Assembly (NCBI RefSeq): GCF_037042905.1
Contig: NC_087253.1
Coordinates: forward strand, 16,475,501 to 16,539,500
Source of the DNA: Lytechinus pictus
Lineage: Eukaryota > Echinodermata > Echinoidea > Temnopleuroida > Toxopneustidae
Direction of reading: 5' to 3'
Length of the DNA: 64,000 nt
Part shown: in pieces, positions 46,361-59,600 of the stretch
How positions within the stretch are numbered: the first letter of the stretch is position 1
Layout: each line of letters starts with the position of its first letter
The notes under the pieces: generated by a model
The model's database searches: none
Told to the model about the DNA's origin: nothing
Seen by the model: the letters and a program-made list of their open reading frames with translations, nothing else
Made by a program: the position numbers and the translations under genes

Positions 46361-48510
46361 TGTTGTAGCGCTTTACGAGCGCTCCCTCTATTTTTTTTTG
46401 ACAGCGTGACGTCATGCGTAGCCTGTCATTCATTACAAAAATTGTGATAGAACAATAATCGAATCGATTATTTTCATACGAAATATTTAATTTTTTGAGT
46501 TTTTTTCAACCCATCACTGAGATGAATATATCCCAGATGGCTCATGGTATTTGTAATAAGGCTGTCTGAAATATGAATATTATATGTCTGTCTTTGAAAT
46601 CTGAACAGAGAACATGAATATTGAGATAGGAAAAAAAATGCATCGTCTATTTATAATGCGTGTACCGACAGAACCTTTTTTGTTAATACTCGACTCAACA
46701 TTCCCGCTCAATCAGATCGAGGTTTTGGCACACGTAAAACGAACGATATTTTACATTTTATTTAGACCTATATCTATATGAAATCAAATAAGACAGATCT
46801 ATACTTACAGGAATCTTGGAATGATGAGGAAACATATATTATGAAGGGTTCAAATTGATATATCCACCTGATTGACCCTGCCAGTGTCCCACTTCGCCGG
46901 TAACGCGGTGGCGCTGGCGTTTTTGGTATTGGCGACATCAATTTAGTCTACTATTACAGGCCCCTTTTTGTGATCATTCTGCTCTGAAAAAGTTTACTTT
47001 TGGAATTATCACGATCGAAAGCGATAATCCCACATGATAAAATACGAGAAGGTGGAAAGAAGACAGGGGCTGCGCTTCGATTTTTCAAGTAGCGAAAAGG
47101 GTGGAAAGAGGAGGAAGAGAAGAAAAGGAGAAAGGAAAAGGGAGATGGAAGAAAGAACATCAAAAGGCCCATATATAAGCCTATCATTATATGGAAGTAA
47201 TTAAATTTGACAAAAAATAACAAAGGTTTTACTACCAAATCGAGGTCATTTGGTCCCAGGAATTAATTTGACGACCAAATTTGACAAAAAAAGCTGCTCA
47301 CTTGCTTATGCATGATTTACCCCTACAGGGGGGGGGGGGGGGACTGTGCCTCACAAGGGGGGGGGGGCACTGGCAAGATGTGCCCCCAACCTGGACCAGC
47401 CACTGTTTATATCATGATGCAGATTACGAAAAAAATTATTTCTTCAATTTTAATCATAATTCTATATTATGCCTAGTGAAAGAAGAACCATTCCAAAGTG
47501 TGCAATAGTACCTAGAAGTAATGGGAATTATAATTCGTATGCCTTTACTATTATTGATGATATTTATTATTCTCGGGATTGAAATACACTAGAATTTTAT
47601 ATAATCATTTGTTTTTTGTAAACCTGGAAATGTTATGCGTGTTTCCTATTTCTATGACCCCGCCTATAAGTTTTTTGTTGTTGTTTTGTTTAATGGAACT
47701 TGAATCATTCAAGCCCCTTCCTAACTTACCTCCGGGGTGTATAATTACTTTTCACACTGCAGCACATTAATCATCCTATTGTTAGTTAAATTGCTCATCT
47801 ATCTTGACTTTACTTTATGCTGTCATTATTTTTTTTGCCCCCGGCATCACAATATACCAGGGGTCTGGAACAGAAGACTGAGTGTGATAGTGGGAATTCC
47901 CCGCGCTCCCAAAATAGCGCCCCGATACCATTTATCAATGGTTTGGTCTAGATAAGCTTTTGGAGGAGGGGATGCCAATGATGTGACGGGCCGGAGAATA
48001 CGACGGGGAGGGGGGGGGGGGGGGTCATCTGTATCACTTCACAAATGTAAAATCACAGGTTTCAAAATTGTACCATGGAGTTAATGCTGCTAATTGTACC
48101 TTACTCGCCTAGCTATAGGCCAATTAATAGTTTGGAGGAATGGCCCTAATAGCCGGGAGGACTTGGGATGGGGGGGGGGGGGGGGTGCGTTTAAGTGCAG
48201 ATTTGAAGTTGGGCAAGAATCGCACTTTGAAATAAAAAAAGATTACTTCATATTAAACCGTACATAAATTAAAAACTCACTGTTGCATAATAAATAAATT
48301 TATCCGTGACTTAGGTTAAAGTAATTCCTGGTTTTAAAAAGGGTCATTAAAACCACAGGGGGGGGGGGGGGGGGCTATTAGTTAAAATGCAATCAAACTA
48401 TACCTATTTTTTGCCCACAGAATATCATTTCGAGTTATATAGTCATATTGGCATTTATGTTGAATGCAGCACATTTACTATATCACCTCTTTATTTCAGG
48501 TAACGTACTT
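46361..48510. other. No gene seen; several poly(G) runs
   Basis: G runs lie at about 47329, 47358, 48008, 48170 and 48358. Short open frames (up to 94 codons) have no domain. An inverted ACCAAATCGAGGTCATTTGG segment near 47234 suggests a small element. Confidence 0.4.
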
Positions 48511-48514
48511 GCCA

Positions 48515-49822
48515 CCCAGAAGGAAAAACCAGTAAGACCAGTAAGAATTTTTACTGGTTTCCAGTAGAATTTTACTGGTTTCCAGAATTTTTTTACTGGG
48601 CCAGTTGATTTTTAACTGGACCAGTAAAAATCAACTGGAGACCAGGGCAACAATTGCATTCCAGTTGAAGCAATAAGTAATACCAGTTAAATTGTCTTTC
48701 ATCAAACTGGTGTTTCTGGTCCAATAAATGGTTTCCAGTCGATATTTACTGGTTTCCAGTATATGTTTACTGGACCAGTTTATTTTTAACTGGACCAGTA
48801 TAAATCAACTGGAGACCAGTTCAAACAATTGCATTCCAGTTGAAGCAAAGTAGTAATACCATTTCAATTGTTTTTCGTCAAATTGGTGTTACTGGTCCAA
48901 TAGATAATGACTTTATTTCAAGTAAGATCATTTGACGAATTATGGAAAATGAATCTTGCAATTCAGAGAAAGTTATTATCGTTATTATTGTTATCATCAT
49001 TCTTCTTATAATTATCATAATGATTATTATTATGATTATTATGATCATTGTTGTCATCATTCTTATTACTGTTATCATTGTTATCGATATTTTAATAATT
49101 ATTATTAATATTATCATAATTATCAAGTATTAACATTATCATTAAAATAATTATTTCCTTTAATTATATGATTAAGATCAAAGCAAGATATATTCCTCTG
49201 ATATAGTCAACTGGTCTAAATAAATTCATTGTTTGAAATTGAACTGGTCAAGACCAGTAATACCAGTAATTCTGATGATGCTGATCACGTGGTTTACCTT
49301 ATTTGCATATTTCCTATTTAAAAAAGAAAAATCAGGATTTAGAATGGAATATCCTTGCAATGGCACTCATTGTTGTTTAAAAACTTTCCAAATAAGTGTG
49401 TGAACTAATTCACAATGAAAATGTGTAATTTCATATATCACATTTAAAATAACAGCAGAAAGATTAATTTACTAACCATCTTTTCCATCACATTTCACTG
49501 ACCATGGTATATAACAAACCAAATGCATGTAATAAATTGATCCAGTAAGACCAGTACGAGGTCCAGTTCGAGGACCAGTTAGACCAGTAAAAATACCAGT
49601 AAAGACCAGCTTGAATTGGATACCAGTATGAAGACCAGTGAGACCAGTAACAACTACCAGAAACGAGGCCAGTATAAAATTCCAGTACTCAAGACCAGTT
49701 TAATTTTTTAACTGGATCAGTATGACCAGTTAGACCAGTAAACCGATGTTCCAATTTCCAAAGTTACCAGTTAAAATTCTACTGGTCTAACTGGTCCAGT
49801 GGAACTGATTTTTCCTTCTGGG
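48515..49822. mobile_element. 1.3-kb element with CCCAGAAGGAAAAA ends and CCAGT arrays
   Basis: CCCAGAAGGAAAAACCAGTA at 48515 is inverted at the right end (CTGATTTTTCCTTCTGGG to 49822). Both flanks are dense in CCAGT/ACTGG motifs (48530-48900 and 49540-49800). The centre has an ATTATTATC-type microsatellite (48970-49130), which explains the isoleucine-rich open frames there. Confidence 0.8.
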
Positions 49823-50236
49823 CAAACTTCCTCGGCAAGCTGGACATGCTGGCCCGTATTCTGAAGTCGGGTTTAACTTAAACTCAGGTTTAAAGTTGTG
49901 GTTTAAGTATGGAGAGCCAATTACATAATCACTATCAGTAGAGATATCATACTTAAGCTCATTTGGCTCTCAAATCATTCATACTTGTCTAGGAAATATG
50001 AAAAGATTACTGTCTTCACCATCGATGAATCCGGGAACATAAGAAACAAACAACTTAATAAATTTGTTTGATATTTTTGGCTTCCCATACTTAAACCACA
50101 ACTTTAAACCTGAGTTTGAGTTAAACCCGACTTCAGAATACGGGCCGCTGGGTGTATTATAGGCCTACTCGCTATCTTTACTCAGCTTCGGAAAGATAGC
50201 TACATCTAGCTTACCTTCAAAAGTGATAGTTTGCCC
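49820..50236. mobile_element. GGGCAAACT element interrupted by a hairpin MITE
   Basis: GGGCAAACTTCCTCGGCAAG and CTGGACAT at 49820 resume near 50160 as CTCGCTATCTTTACTCAGCT and AGTGATAGTTTGCCC (to 50236). The intact relative is at 56785-56905. The hairpin MITE at 49851-50146 sits inside it. Confidence 0.7.
49851..50146. mobile_element. Hairpin MITE with GGCCCGTATTCTGAAG ends
   Basis: GGCCCGTATTCTGAAGTCGG at 49851 is exactly inverted as CCGACTTCAGAATACGGGCC ending at 50146. The arms continue with TTTAACTTAAACTCAGG and AAAGTTGTGGTTTAAGTATGG, the right arm with one or two changes. Confidence 0.85.
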
Positions 50237-50636
50237 AGTCAGCTTCACCATAATGGTGATAATTTTTTTTTTTTTAATTTCTGCATTCAATGTCAGTATC
50301 AGAACGGTATAGTATAACAATTATAAGCAGTGAAAATAAATACCAACAAGGTGTATTATGTATTTCACAAAATAGAAAAAGGAATGCGCGGGCTTTAAAG
50401 TACGTAAGGGGGGGGGGTGTCAAAGAATAGATCGAGATGGATTATATGGAATCATATATATATATAAAAGATGAACAAAGAAATCATAATCGTGTGATGT
50501 TTATTCGGATATGATGGACCGTCATGCCCCTGACAGTGTAACGGATCCCCCCCCCCCATCATGGGGGTGGGGGGGGGGGGGATATCGATACCGAAATTGC
50601 CTAAAGGTCACACGAGGTCACCAAACATTTGCAAAA

Positions 50637-53600
50637 ATGGCAGCCAGCTTCGAAAAAATTTGCGACGTTGTGTCAAATGGCATTGTGCCTGTTACTAAAT
50701 ATAGGTCGACTGAAACAGGATTGACAGTTTGTCTTGCTCAAGTAGAAGGACCTCTTGTGAATGGTTATTTTGTTTTAGGTTAGTAAAGTTGGTTTAACTT
50801 GCGCTTCTAAAAAGGCAGCCGCGTGAGCTAAGCGACACTGCACTGCCTTGATTCATCACGCGTGAGCGGCCGGCGGGCGGGCTGTGCCTGTGCGTGTTTA
50901 CTGTTTGGGTGGTGGTTATGGACGCTGAATGTTGCTAAGTCATTAATTATATGCCTATTAATATGGCTTTGGCCTAAGCTTATGTTATGTGGACGTGTAT
51001 GACTGAGTGAGGGTGTGTATGATGTGTGTTAATTGAAATGAGTAATGACACATCCCTGAGGCTGATCCCTATAATATATAATCTGATCAGTACTAGGCGC
51101 ACGGCCAATATTGGACTCTGGAGACTGTCTCCAAATGTGGGACTCTGGGACACTGGGAGATTATCTCCAATATCAGAGACTTTTGTAAAGAATTTGGGTA
51201 TCCAATTTCAGAGACAGTCTCCAGTTTTGGAGTCCAATTTCCTTTGTTTACATTTGCTGCAAAAGGATTACCTTGGCGGCAAATAAAAATGTGATAAGCA
51301 GATTCCTCATGAAAAATTACCCCTTTTCACCGTCTACTTTAAATATTTACCGTCTACTTTTGTTTTGATAAGGATTTTTGTTGTCAATCACACACAAAAC
51401 AAATGGGCTTCTGACCTCTGTGAGACAAAATTTTGGGTGGAAAAAATCATGCTTTTGTTGGTGTTGTTTCTTTTGTCCTTTTGGAAGTTTTGCAAAGCAA
51501 GTCTCCAATGTGGGAGATTGTCTCCCCTATTGGAGAGAGTCTCCCATATTGGCCGTGCACCTCTACTGATAATCTATATAAACTAATAATTATGTGATAT
51601 CAACTAGCCAGGCGGCTTCTAGAGAGTAAAAATCATTTACTAACGTAAGGTTACTCTCATACGAAGCCAGGCCTTCTATCTCATAGACCCACACAAAGGA
51701 AGCCAAAACCTGAAACTTTCACCCCTGAGATTTCTACTTTCCTTCTAAAAGATCTAGCTCTAAATCATGTACATGGGATAAAACTTCATTTCCGACATTT
51801 CTACGCTCTCGTTGTTATTTTTAAAACAAGAATTCATCAAAAAAATGAAAAGATATTGTGAAAAGACGGAAGAGACTTGCCCGATGTTTACGCCGCCATC
51901 TTGTTTCTTATTGTACTTCCCCAACGTTACAGACGTGAGCGTCGCCATTGAAAGAGAAATCCTACAAACGGGGTTTTCAAATCACTTGTGTGGCACATAA
52001 ACTTTGTACAGCATAGAATAAATAAAAAGGAGAACACCATCGATCCTCCATAATAGGGGTTAACGAGTGCTAAATTGGACAAAATTTGAGGAAATAAATT
52101 AGCAATTAAGTGTCAAGTAAAGAGTTTTTGTTTTCTCTTTGTATTAAAATGATCACCAAATCCTTATTTCCAAGTTACTGGTAGATACATTTTTTCTCAC
52201 CAATTTTTCCGTATTTTTACTCTCTTTTTTTATACCGGCTCCCAAGCGCCACTCCGCAAGTCTCGGTGCGCCACCATTTGAGAATCCCTGACTTAGACCT
52301 TTGCAAAATAGAAGGATTCGATCCCAGGGCACCATTAATAATTTGACTAGGTGGTGGAAGTCTGGCATGTCTCTAGATGCTTTTGTGTTCTGGAAGGTGT
52401 TTCAGAGTGATTGGAAATGTTGAAATTCTAAATTTCTAACAAATCTAATTCTTGTATTTCAAATTTTAACTGGTACTTATGGAACTCTTCCCCACTATTT
52501 TTGTCTCGCCTGCATAGCAGAGCGAGACTATAGGCGCCGCTTTTCCGACGGCGGCGACGGTGGCGGCGGCGGCGTCAACATCAAATCTTAACCTAAGGTT
52601 AAGTTTTTGAAATGACATCATAACTTAAAAAGTCTATGGACCTGGTTCATGAAACTTGGACATAAGGTTAATCAAGTATTACTGAACATCCTGCCTGAGT
52701 TTCAGGTCACATGACCAAGGTCAAAGGTCATTTAGGGTCAATGAACTTTGACCATGTTGGGAGAATTATTTTCAAAATCTTAACCGAAGGTTAAGTTTTT
52801 GAAATGACATCATAACTTAGAAAGTATATGGACCTAGTTCATGAAACTTGGGCATAAGGTTAATCAAGTAAAAGTTAACATCCTGCTTGAGTTTCAGGTC
52901 ACATGACCATGGTCAATGGTCATTTAAGGTCAATGAACTTTGGCCGTGTTGGGGGTATTTGTTAAATTACCATCCTAACTCTGAAAGTTTACGGATCTAG
53001 TTCATAAAACTTGGACAAAAGAGTAATCAAGTATCACTGAACATCCTGTACGAGTTTCAGGTCAAATGACCATGGTCAAAGGTCATTAAAGGTCAATGAA
53101 CTTTGGCCGTGTTGGGGGTATTTGTTGAATTACCATCGTAACTCTGAAAGTTTATGGATCTAGTTCATAAAACTTGGGATATAAGAGTAATCAAGTATCA
53201 CTGAACATCCCCTGTGAGTTTCAGGTCACAAAACCAAGGTCAAAGGTCAGTTAAGGTCAATAAACTTAGGCAATGTTGGGGTAATTGTTGAATTGCCATC
53301 ATAACTTTGAAAGTTTATAGATAGAGTGAATGAAATGTGGACATGGGTGTAGTTGACAAGTCTTAAGTCACCGTCCAAATGTCATTTATGGTCAATGAAT
53401 GTGGTATTATGTCATTATATGAATGGTGTTTTTGTGAATGATTATTTTATAGTAGTTTTCAAAGTTAGCGCTGCTTCTATATTAAATCGCGTAATGCAGG
53501 CGAGACTGCCAGAGGCGTTCCACTTGTTATGACTATTTGCTACAAAGTGAGCGCTCGTTGACTAGCATAGGATTTTTCGATCACATTTCTGCAAAACCCA

Positions 53601-56600
53601 GTGATTTTACTTAGTTGAGCCATTGGCAGTCTTGAATCTTATTCTGTTTGTCATGATTTTTTTGGGTGTAAAATGCAGAATTAAAAAAAAAGTGTTTTTG
53701 CTTTTAATTTTAAATTCTAGTTTCTGAATTATTTTTTTCTTTTTTTCTCAGCCACTGAAGCACACGATGACGATGGGCTGCCCCATACGCTTGAACATCT
53801 TATCTTTCTCGGGAGTGAAGAGTATCCGTTTAAGGTGAGATATTTGAAATGTTTTTACCATACATGCATCCTTAAAACAGAAATTGTGTCAACTATAAGT
53901 TTGACAATGTGGAGATAAAAATAGGTGTTTCATTTTTTTCAAAATTCAAGTTCACATTTTCTTTTTCAAGGAAAAACCTTTGTTAATAATGGTGAAATAC
54001 AACATGTCAATTTACATCAAAACCTGATGTAGAATCTTAGCCAAATTGAGCTTTATACACTCGACAACCCATTTAAATGGGATACAAATTTGAGATAAAT
54101 AAAGATTTTATGTAAAAATGGGAGAAGAGGATGAATGAGATAGGAGAAGAAAAAGGATATGTATGGTCTTTGTGTGCTGATTTATCGATTCATTTGTTAT
54201 TGTGTTTGATTTGTTTTTCTTTTGATAAGAATTATAAATGATGAGGATTTTCTATCAGTATTTTAAATTTTATATTGATCTTTCTTCATTGGGTGCAGGC
54301 CGCAGGGCACGCTCTCCAATTTTTGTAGCTGGATATATGCATGTTTTTTTTTATTATTCATTCATGTAATTATTTTTGCTTTTTCACTTTTGATGATGAT
54401 AATCTGAAATATTAAGAATTACATATCAATGAAATATTGAATTTTGCATTGTTTGGTCTTCTCCAAGGGAGTGTTGGACATGCTAGCCAATCGTTGTTTG
54501 GCTCAGGGAACCAACGCCTGGACGGATACTGACCACACCTGCTATACAGTGATGACCGCCGGGAGTCAAGGTTTCATCAATCTCATGCCGATCTATCTCG
54601 ACCATGTTCTCTATCCAACACTCACGGTAAGTGGCAGTCCTTCATGTTTATAATTTCGTGGAGCTCAATAAATCGCTCTCCTTATTTCTTTGAGAAGCTC
54701 AATTGAGTTCCTCAGAATCGCTCTCCTTGAGGAGCTCAAATCAATTCAATACAATACATGTACATGTATGATAAATTGTAGATTTTTCATCGAATATGCA
54801 ATAGCTGTGTAGCTATTAATTAATCTGTGGTGAAACTAGGCCTGGGTCAATACGTTTACAAAATATCGCGCTCCTGCTTTAAAAAAAAAAAAACTGTACA
54901 AAAAATTGCTAAAATTTCACATTTTACATCTTTAAATCCATGAAATGGCCATCTATTTTCCATAATTCCTTGAAATTATTTTGATTTAGTATGAAAACTA
55001 TCAGAAAAATGAAGAATATTCACCTCTTTACCGACTCTGATCTGATTTGAATTTACACTCTGTAAATATTGTAGTCCCACATGTAGACTTCCATGGTGTT
55101 ACCATGAAAATTTACATATGGGACTAAAATACTTACCTTGTTTAAAATCAAATCAAGAGTTGGGAAAGAGGTGAATATTCTTCATTTTTCCGGTAGTTTC
55201 CAACTAAATCAAAATAATTTCAAGGAATTATGGAAAACGGATGCCTATTTCGTGAATATAAAGATGTAAAATGTGAAATTTCAGCAACTTTTTGTGAAGG
55301 CTTTTTTTTTAGGAGCGCGATTTTTTGTTTTTATTTTTTTAGGGGCGCGGTAGGAACGCCGGTGCAATTGCGCTCCTCAAAAATGAAGGTCTGAAGTGGA
55401 TGTGTTTCAAAGGGGGCTGTGAGTAGTTTGCCCCCAATTTCAATTGGGTGTTTTATAAAGCTGTTGTACAGTATAAAGTTACAAGCTACTTTTGGAATGA
55501 CTGTTGATCTTTTCCTGTGGGAAATAGTACACCTTAGATTTTTATTGGTGTTGGTGTTGTTATCACTCGTTCATAAAGTCGTTCGCAATTTTGAAAATAG
55601 CAAATAAAACGTCTTTATGAAACACCACCCCAAAAAGTTTGTTCAGTACAAAATCTTTATTAGAGATGAATGTATATGACATTTCATCAGGACAATGGAA
55701 ATACCCCACCCTCTCTGCACTCTTGTGTATATGTGCCTGATGATCAGTGATGCTTTGATTTTAGGGCCAAAGCATGCTGACCCACATTATTGTTCCAATA
55801 CCACAGATCTGTCGGATAATTCAATTCTACTTGGTAAAAATTTATTAAGACTATTGACTGGATTTTTTAATTAGAATTATCTGTGAAACTGATATTTGTC
55901 CGGGCTTTAAAGCCAGTGTGTTTTTAAAATAGGATGGTTAAGACATTTATTTCTATTTTTTTTTTCTGTAGGATGCTGGTTACATCACTGAAGTACATCA
56001 TGTGAACGGTGAAGGGGAAAACGCTGGTGTTGTGTACTGTGAGATGCAGGGTAGGGAAAATTCTGGGGAGTCCCGATGTCACCTTGCTATGCTGAGAAAG
56101 ATGTACCCAGGGCATTGTGGGTACAAGGTAAGCTATGGAAATTTGGGTAACCATTGCATTATGGGTAATTGATTTTAGTTTTGGGCTTTGTGAACATAAA
56201 TCTATGTTTACGATCAATTTCTAAAAAGAAGTAATGACCAATAGAAATTATTGTTGAATAATGCATGGCAGATTAATTAATTAATTTATTTATTCATTCA
56301 TTCATTCATTTTATTTTACTATTATTTTTTTTTTTTTTTTGGGGGGGGGCTGTTGATTGATGTGAATTCTGGTGGGAGTACCCCAAAATGCAATGAACTG
56401 CATGCACATTTGCATTGAACACCTTTGGATATTTTATTTTTATTATATATATTTTATTCTAATTTACTGTAGATCAACTGTTTCACTTCAACAACAGTTT
56501 ATTACGGGTTATAAATTATTTTCCATCATCCTATTGTTTTCTTGTAGTCAGAGACTGGGGGAATTATGGCCAATCTTCGGGACTCCACGTCCAACGAGAA

Positions 56601-59600
56601 AGTTCGCAACTACCACCGTGACTTCTATCGTCCTGAAAACCTCTGTCTGATTATTACAGGCAAGGTTGCCCCGGAGGAGGTCTTCAAGGCTTTGGAACCC
56701 TTTGAACAGAAGATCAAGGCAAAGGTATTTCTTCAATGTGTGGTGCTGTCAAGATCACATAAGTGCTGTTGCAAAGATGGTTAAGGTGATGGGCAAACTA
56801 TCACTTACGAGGCAAGCTGGACATAGCTATCTTTCCGAAGCGAAGCCGAGGAAAGATAGCGATTAAAGCCAACTTGCCGAGAAAGTGATAGTTTGCCTCA
56901 TCACCTGAAATAAAAAGGAGATTATATGCTTTATATTCCACATCAAGAACCACTATAAATTCGATATCAATACATCTTTATTAGATTTTTTTTTATCGAC
57001 GTTTCTTTGAAAAAAAAATCCATTGAGACGATTATGCTTGTTTAACTGCTAGCGTTTATTTAAACTGCGCAAGCATCCAAGATCTTGCTCCAATAAGATT
57101 TATTGTGACCTCACAAAGGAACTTTGCCATCACAACGAAACAATCGAGGGGCAATTGGCGTATGTACAATGCGCGCACCCATCTAGATCTTGCGCGATTG
57201 ACACTGCATGTGATGGAGAATGATGGACCAAAAAATAGAGTGGCAAAATTTGCGCGTACTCAAACTAAGTCATAACGCGTTATGATCCAGTGGGCTGAAA
57301 AGGATCACTGCAAGTGATGATTGATGGGGAAACTACCCTTTATCACGTGACCGACTTCTGACCAATCCTATAGCAAGATTCTTAGCATGTCAAATATAAA
57401 ATAGAATAATAGAAGATAAATGCTATAGTACCTGTATTTCTGTTATGGTGCTGTCAAGTTTGCAGCAGCACTGTACCAAAGATGGTTCAAAACAATGGCA
57501 ATTCAGGTCACTCAAGCTCTAGTACTATTCTTTATGTCTGATGTCTTTTGACATTTGTATGAATTTTGGAATCGTTCAAGTTTCGAGCAAGGAGTAAAGC
57601 TAAAAGGTATTTCAAGAAGTTAAAAGTTGTTTGTTTGGAAACCCTACACTAGCTTATTGCATAGTATACACACCAACATACCAGTCCTTCCTCTTCAGTA
57701 AGAGAAAGTACAGATTACTTTGTATCATTTTCTTTGCATTACAGGGAGCCCTACCCTCACATGTCCGCCCATGGCAGTCTCCTGTACCACCCCTCCCAGA
57801 GAAAGTGGTAGAGACCGTCAAATACCCATCCGATGATGAATCAAATGGAATGATCTACTTGGCCTGGAGGGGTGCATGTGCTGATGTAAGTTATCAATTT
57901 TATTTCTTAGTCGTTTTTTAAATTTTGTCATTTCAGGAAATTGCTCCAATAAGAAATGCCTGAACAATCCCATGATTAGAAGTTAAGGTCAGAATATCAT
58001 ATTTTCAGAATTCCCTGTCTGAAAAATGTGGCCATCTCTTTGCAGCTTCGCAAGAGAGAGTGGTAGATAAGCCATAAGTTTATGGTTGTCACCATCATCT
58101 AATCCATTACGGGATTTCCTATGCTTCTGCCCACTTCAGCCATTGTGTTCTTAGGTCGTTCTATACTTCAATCCATCTGTCCGTCCCATTTTCATTCTTG
58201 TGATAAATAAAGAACCATTTGACAGATCAACTTCCGACTTGGTCCAAGTACATGTATGCCTATAGGTATAACAATGATCTAATTTGATTTTCGAGGTCAT
58301 TAGGTCAATGGTCTTTCAGGTGATTACGAAGCCTGTTGACAAGTCAATATTCTTTTATTGTTTCAGGATATGTACAAGATGTTTGTACTAATGATTCTTT
58401 TAGAGTACCTATCTGATACCTTAGTCGCTCCTCTCCAGAGAGAATTTGTAGAGCTGTTGGACACTTATTGCAGTAGGATACTTGTGTTTTTTACTTCTAT
58501 AGGACCTACATGTACTTATGAAATTATTGTTATTGTTTCAGGATATGTAGAAGTTGTCAGCACTGTTGATTCTACTAGAGTACCTGACAGATACCTCAGT
58601 TGCTCCTCTCTAGAGAGACTTTGTAGAGCTGTTGGAAACTTACATGTACTGCAGTAGGGTACTTGTGTCTTTGACTTCTATAGGACCTACTCATGAATTT
58701 GTTTTATTGTTTCAGGATATGTACAAGATGTCAGCACTGTTGATTCTACAAGAGTACCTGTCAGATACCTCAGTCACTCCTCTGCAGAGAGACTTTGTAG
58801 AGCTGTTGGAAACTTACATGTACTGCAGTAGGGTACTTGTGTCTTTGACTTCTATAGGACCTACTCATGATTTTTTTTATTGTTTCAGGATATGTACAAG
58901 ATGTCAGCACTGTTGATTCTACTAGAGTACCTGACAGATACCTCAGTCGCTCCTCTGCAGAGAGACTTTGTAGAGCTGATGGAAACTTACATGTACTGCA
59001 GTACGGTACTTGTGTCTTTGACTTCTATAGGACCTACTCATGAATTTGTTTTATTGTTTCAGGATATGTACAAGATGTCAGCTCTGTTGATTCTACTAGA
59101 GTACCTGACTGATACCTCAGTCGCTCCTCTCCAGAGGGACTTCGTTGAGCTGTCGGATGCCTACTGCAGCAAGGTTCGCTACTCTATCATTGAAGCAACG
59201 GCCTCGTGTCTCTACCTCAAGTTTGAGAATGTTCCCAAAGCTAAACTCGGAGACATCAATGGAAGGTGAGCTTAGCCTTGTTAATGACAATAATTGTAGT
59301 AGGCATTTATGAAATGCTGTCTGTCTATGAATAATATGTTCAGAGATGCCTTATCATTATTTTCAGAGCTCTTGTTTCAGCTGCTATGCCCTGTGCCCAG
59401 GGCATTAAAGAATTTATGAAATATCTATTTAAAAAAAATTGTGCAATTTCAAAATGCATTTATTTGTAACCTGTAAAAATAAAGTCCCCGACAATTTCCA
59501 TTGAAAATTCAATAAAAAACAAAAAGTCGAAAACAAAGAAATACATAAGAAATTGTAGATAATGCCATGGGTAACACGCGTGCCAATTTTCGTCGCGATC

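Noticed and set aside
48878-49133. Isoleucine-rich open frames on both strands
   Set aside because: They are translations of an ATT/ATC microsatellite.
50511-50636. Upstream in-frame ATG for the M16 gene
   Set aside because: The added residues read through C and G homopolymers, while the ATG at 50637 has a good context and begins the family-like part.
58367-58888. Exon 7 copies as separate working exons
   Set aside because: The first four copies lack a convincing donor and part of the exon, and copy 2 has a stop. I keep them as a splice-site array rather than exons.
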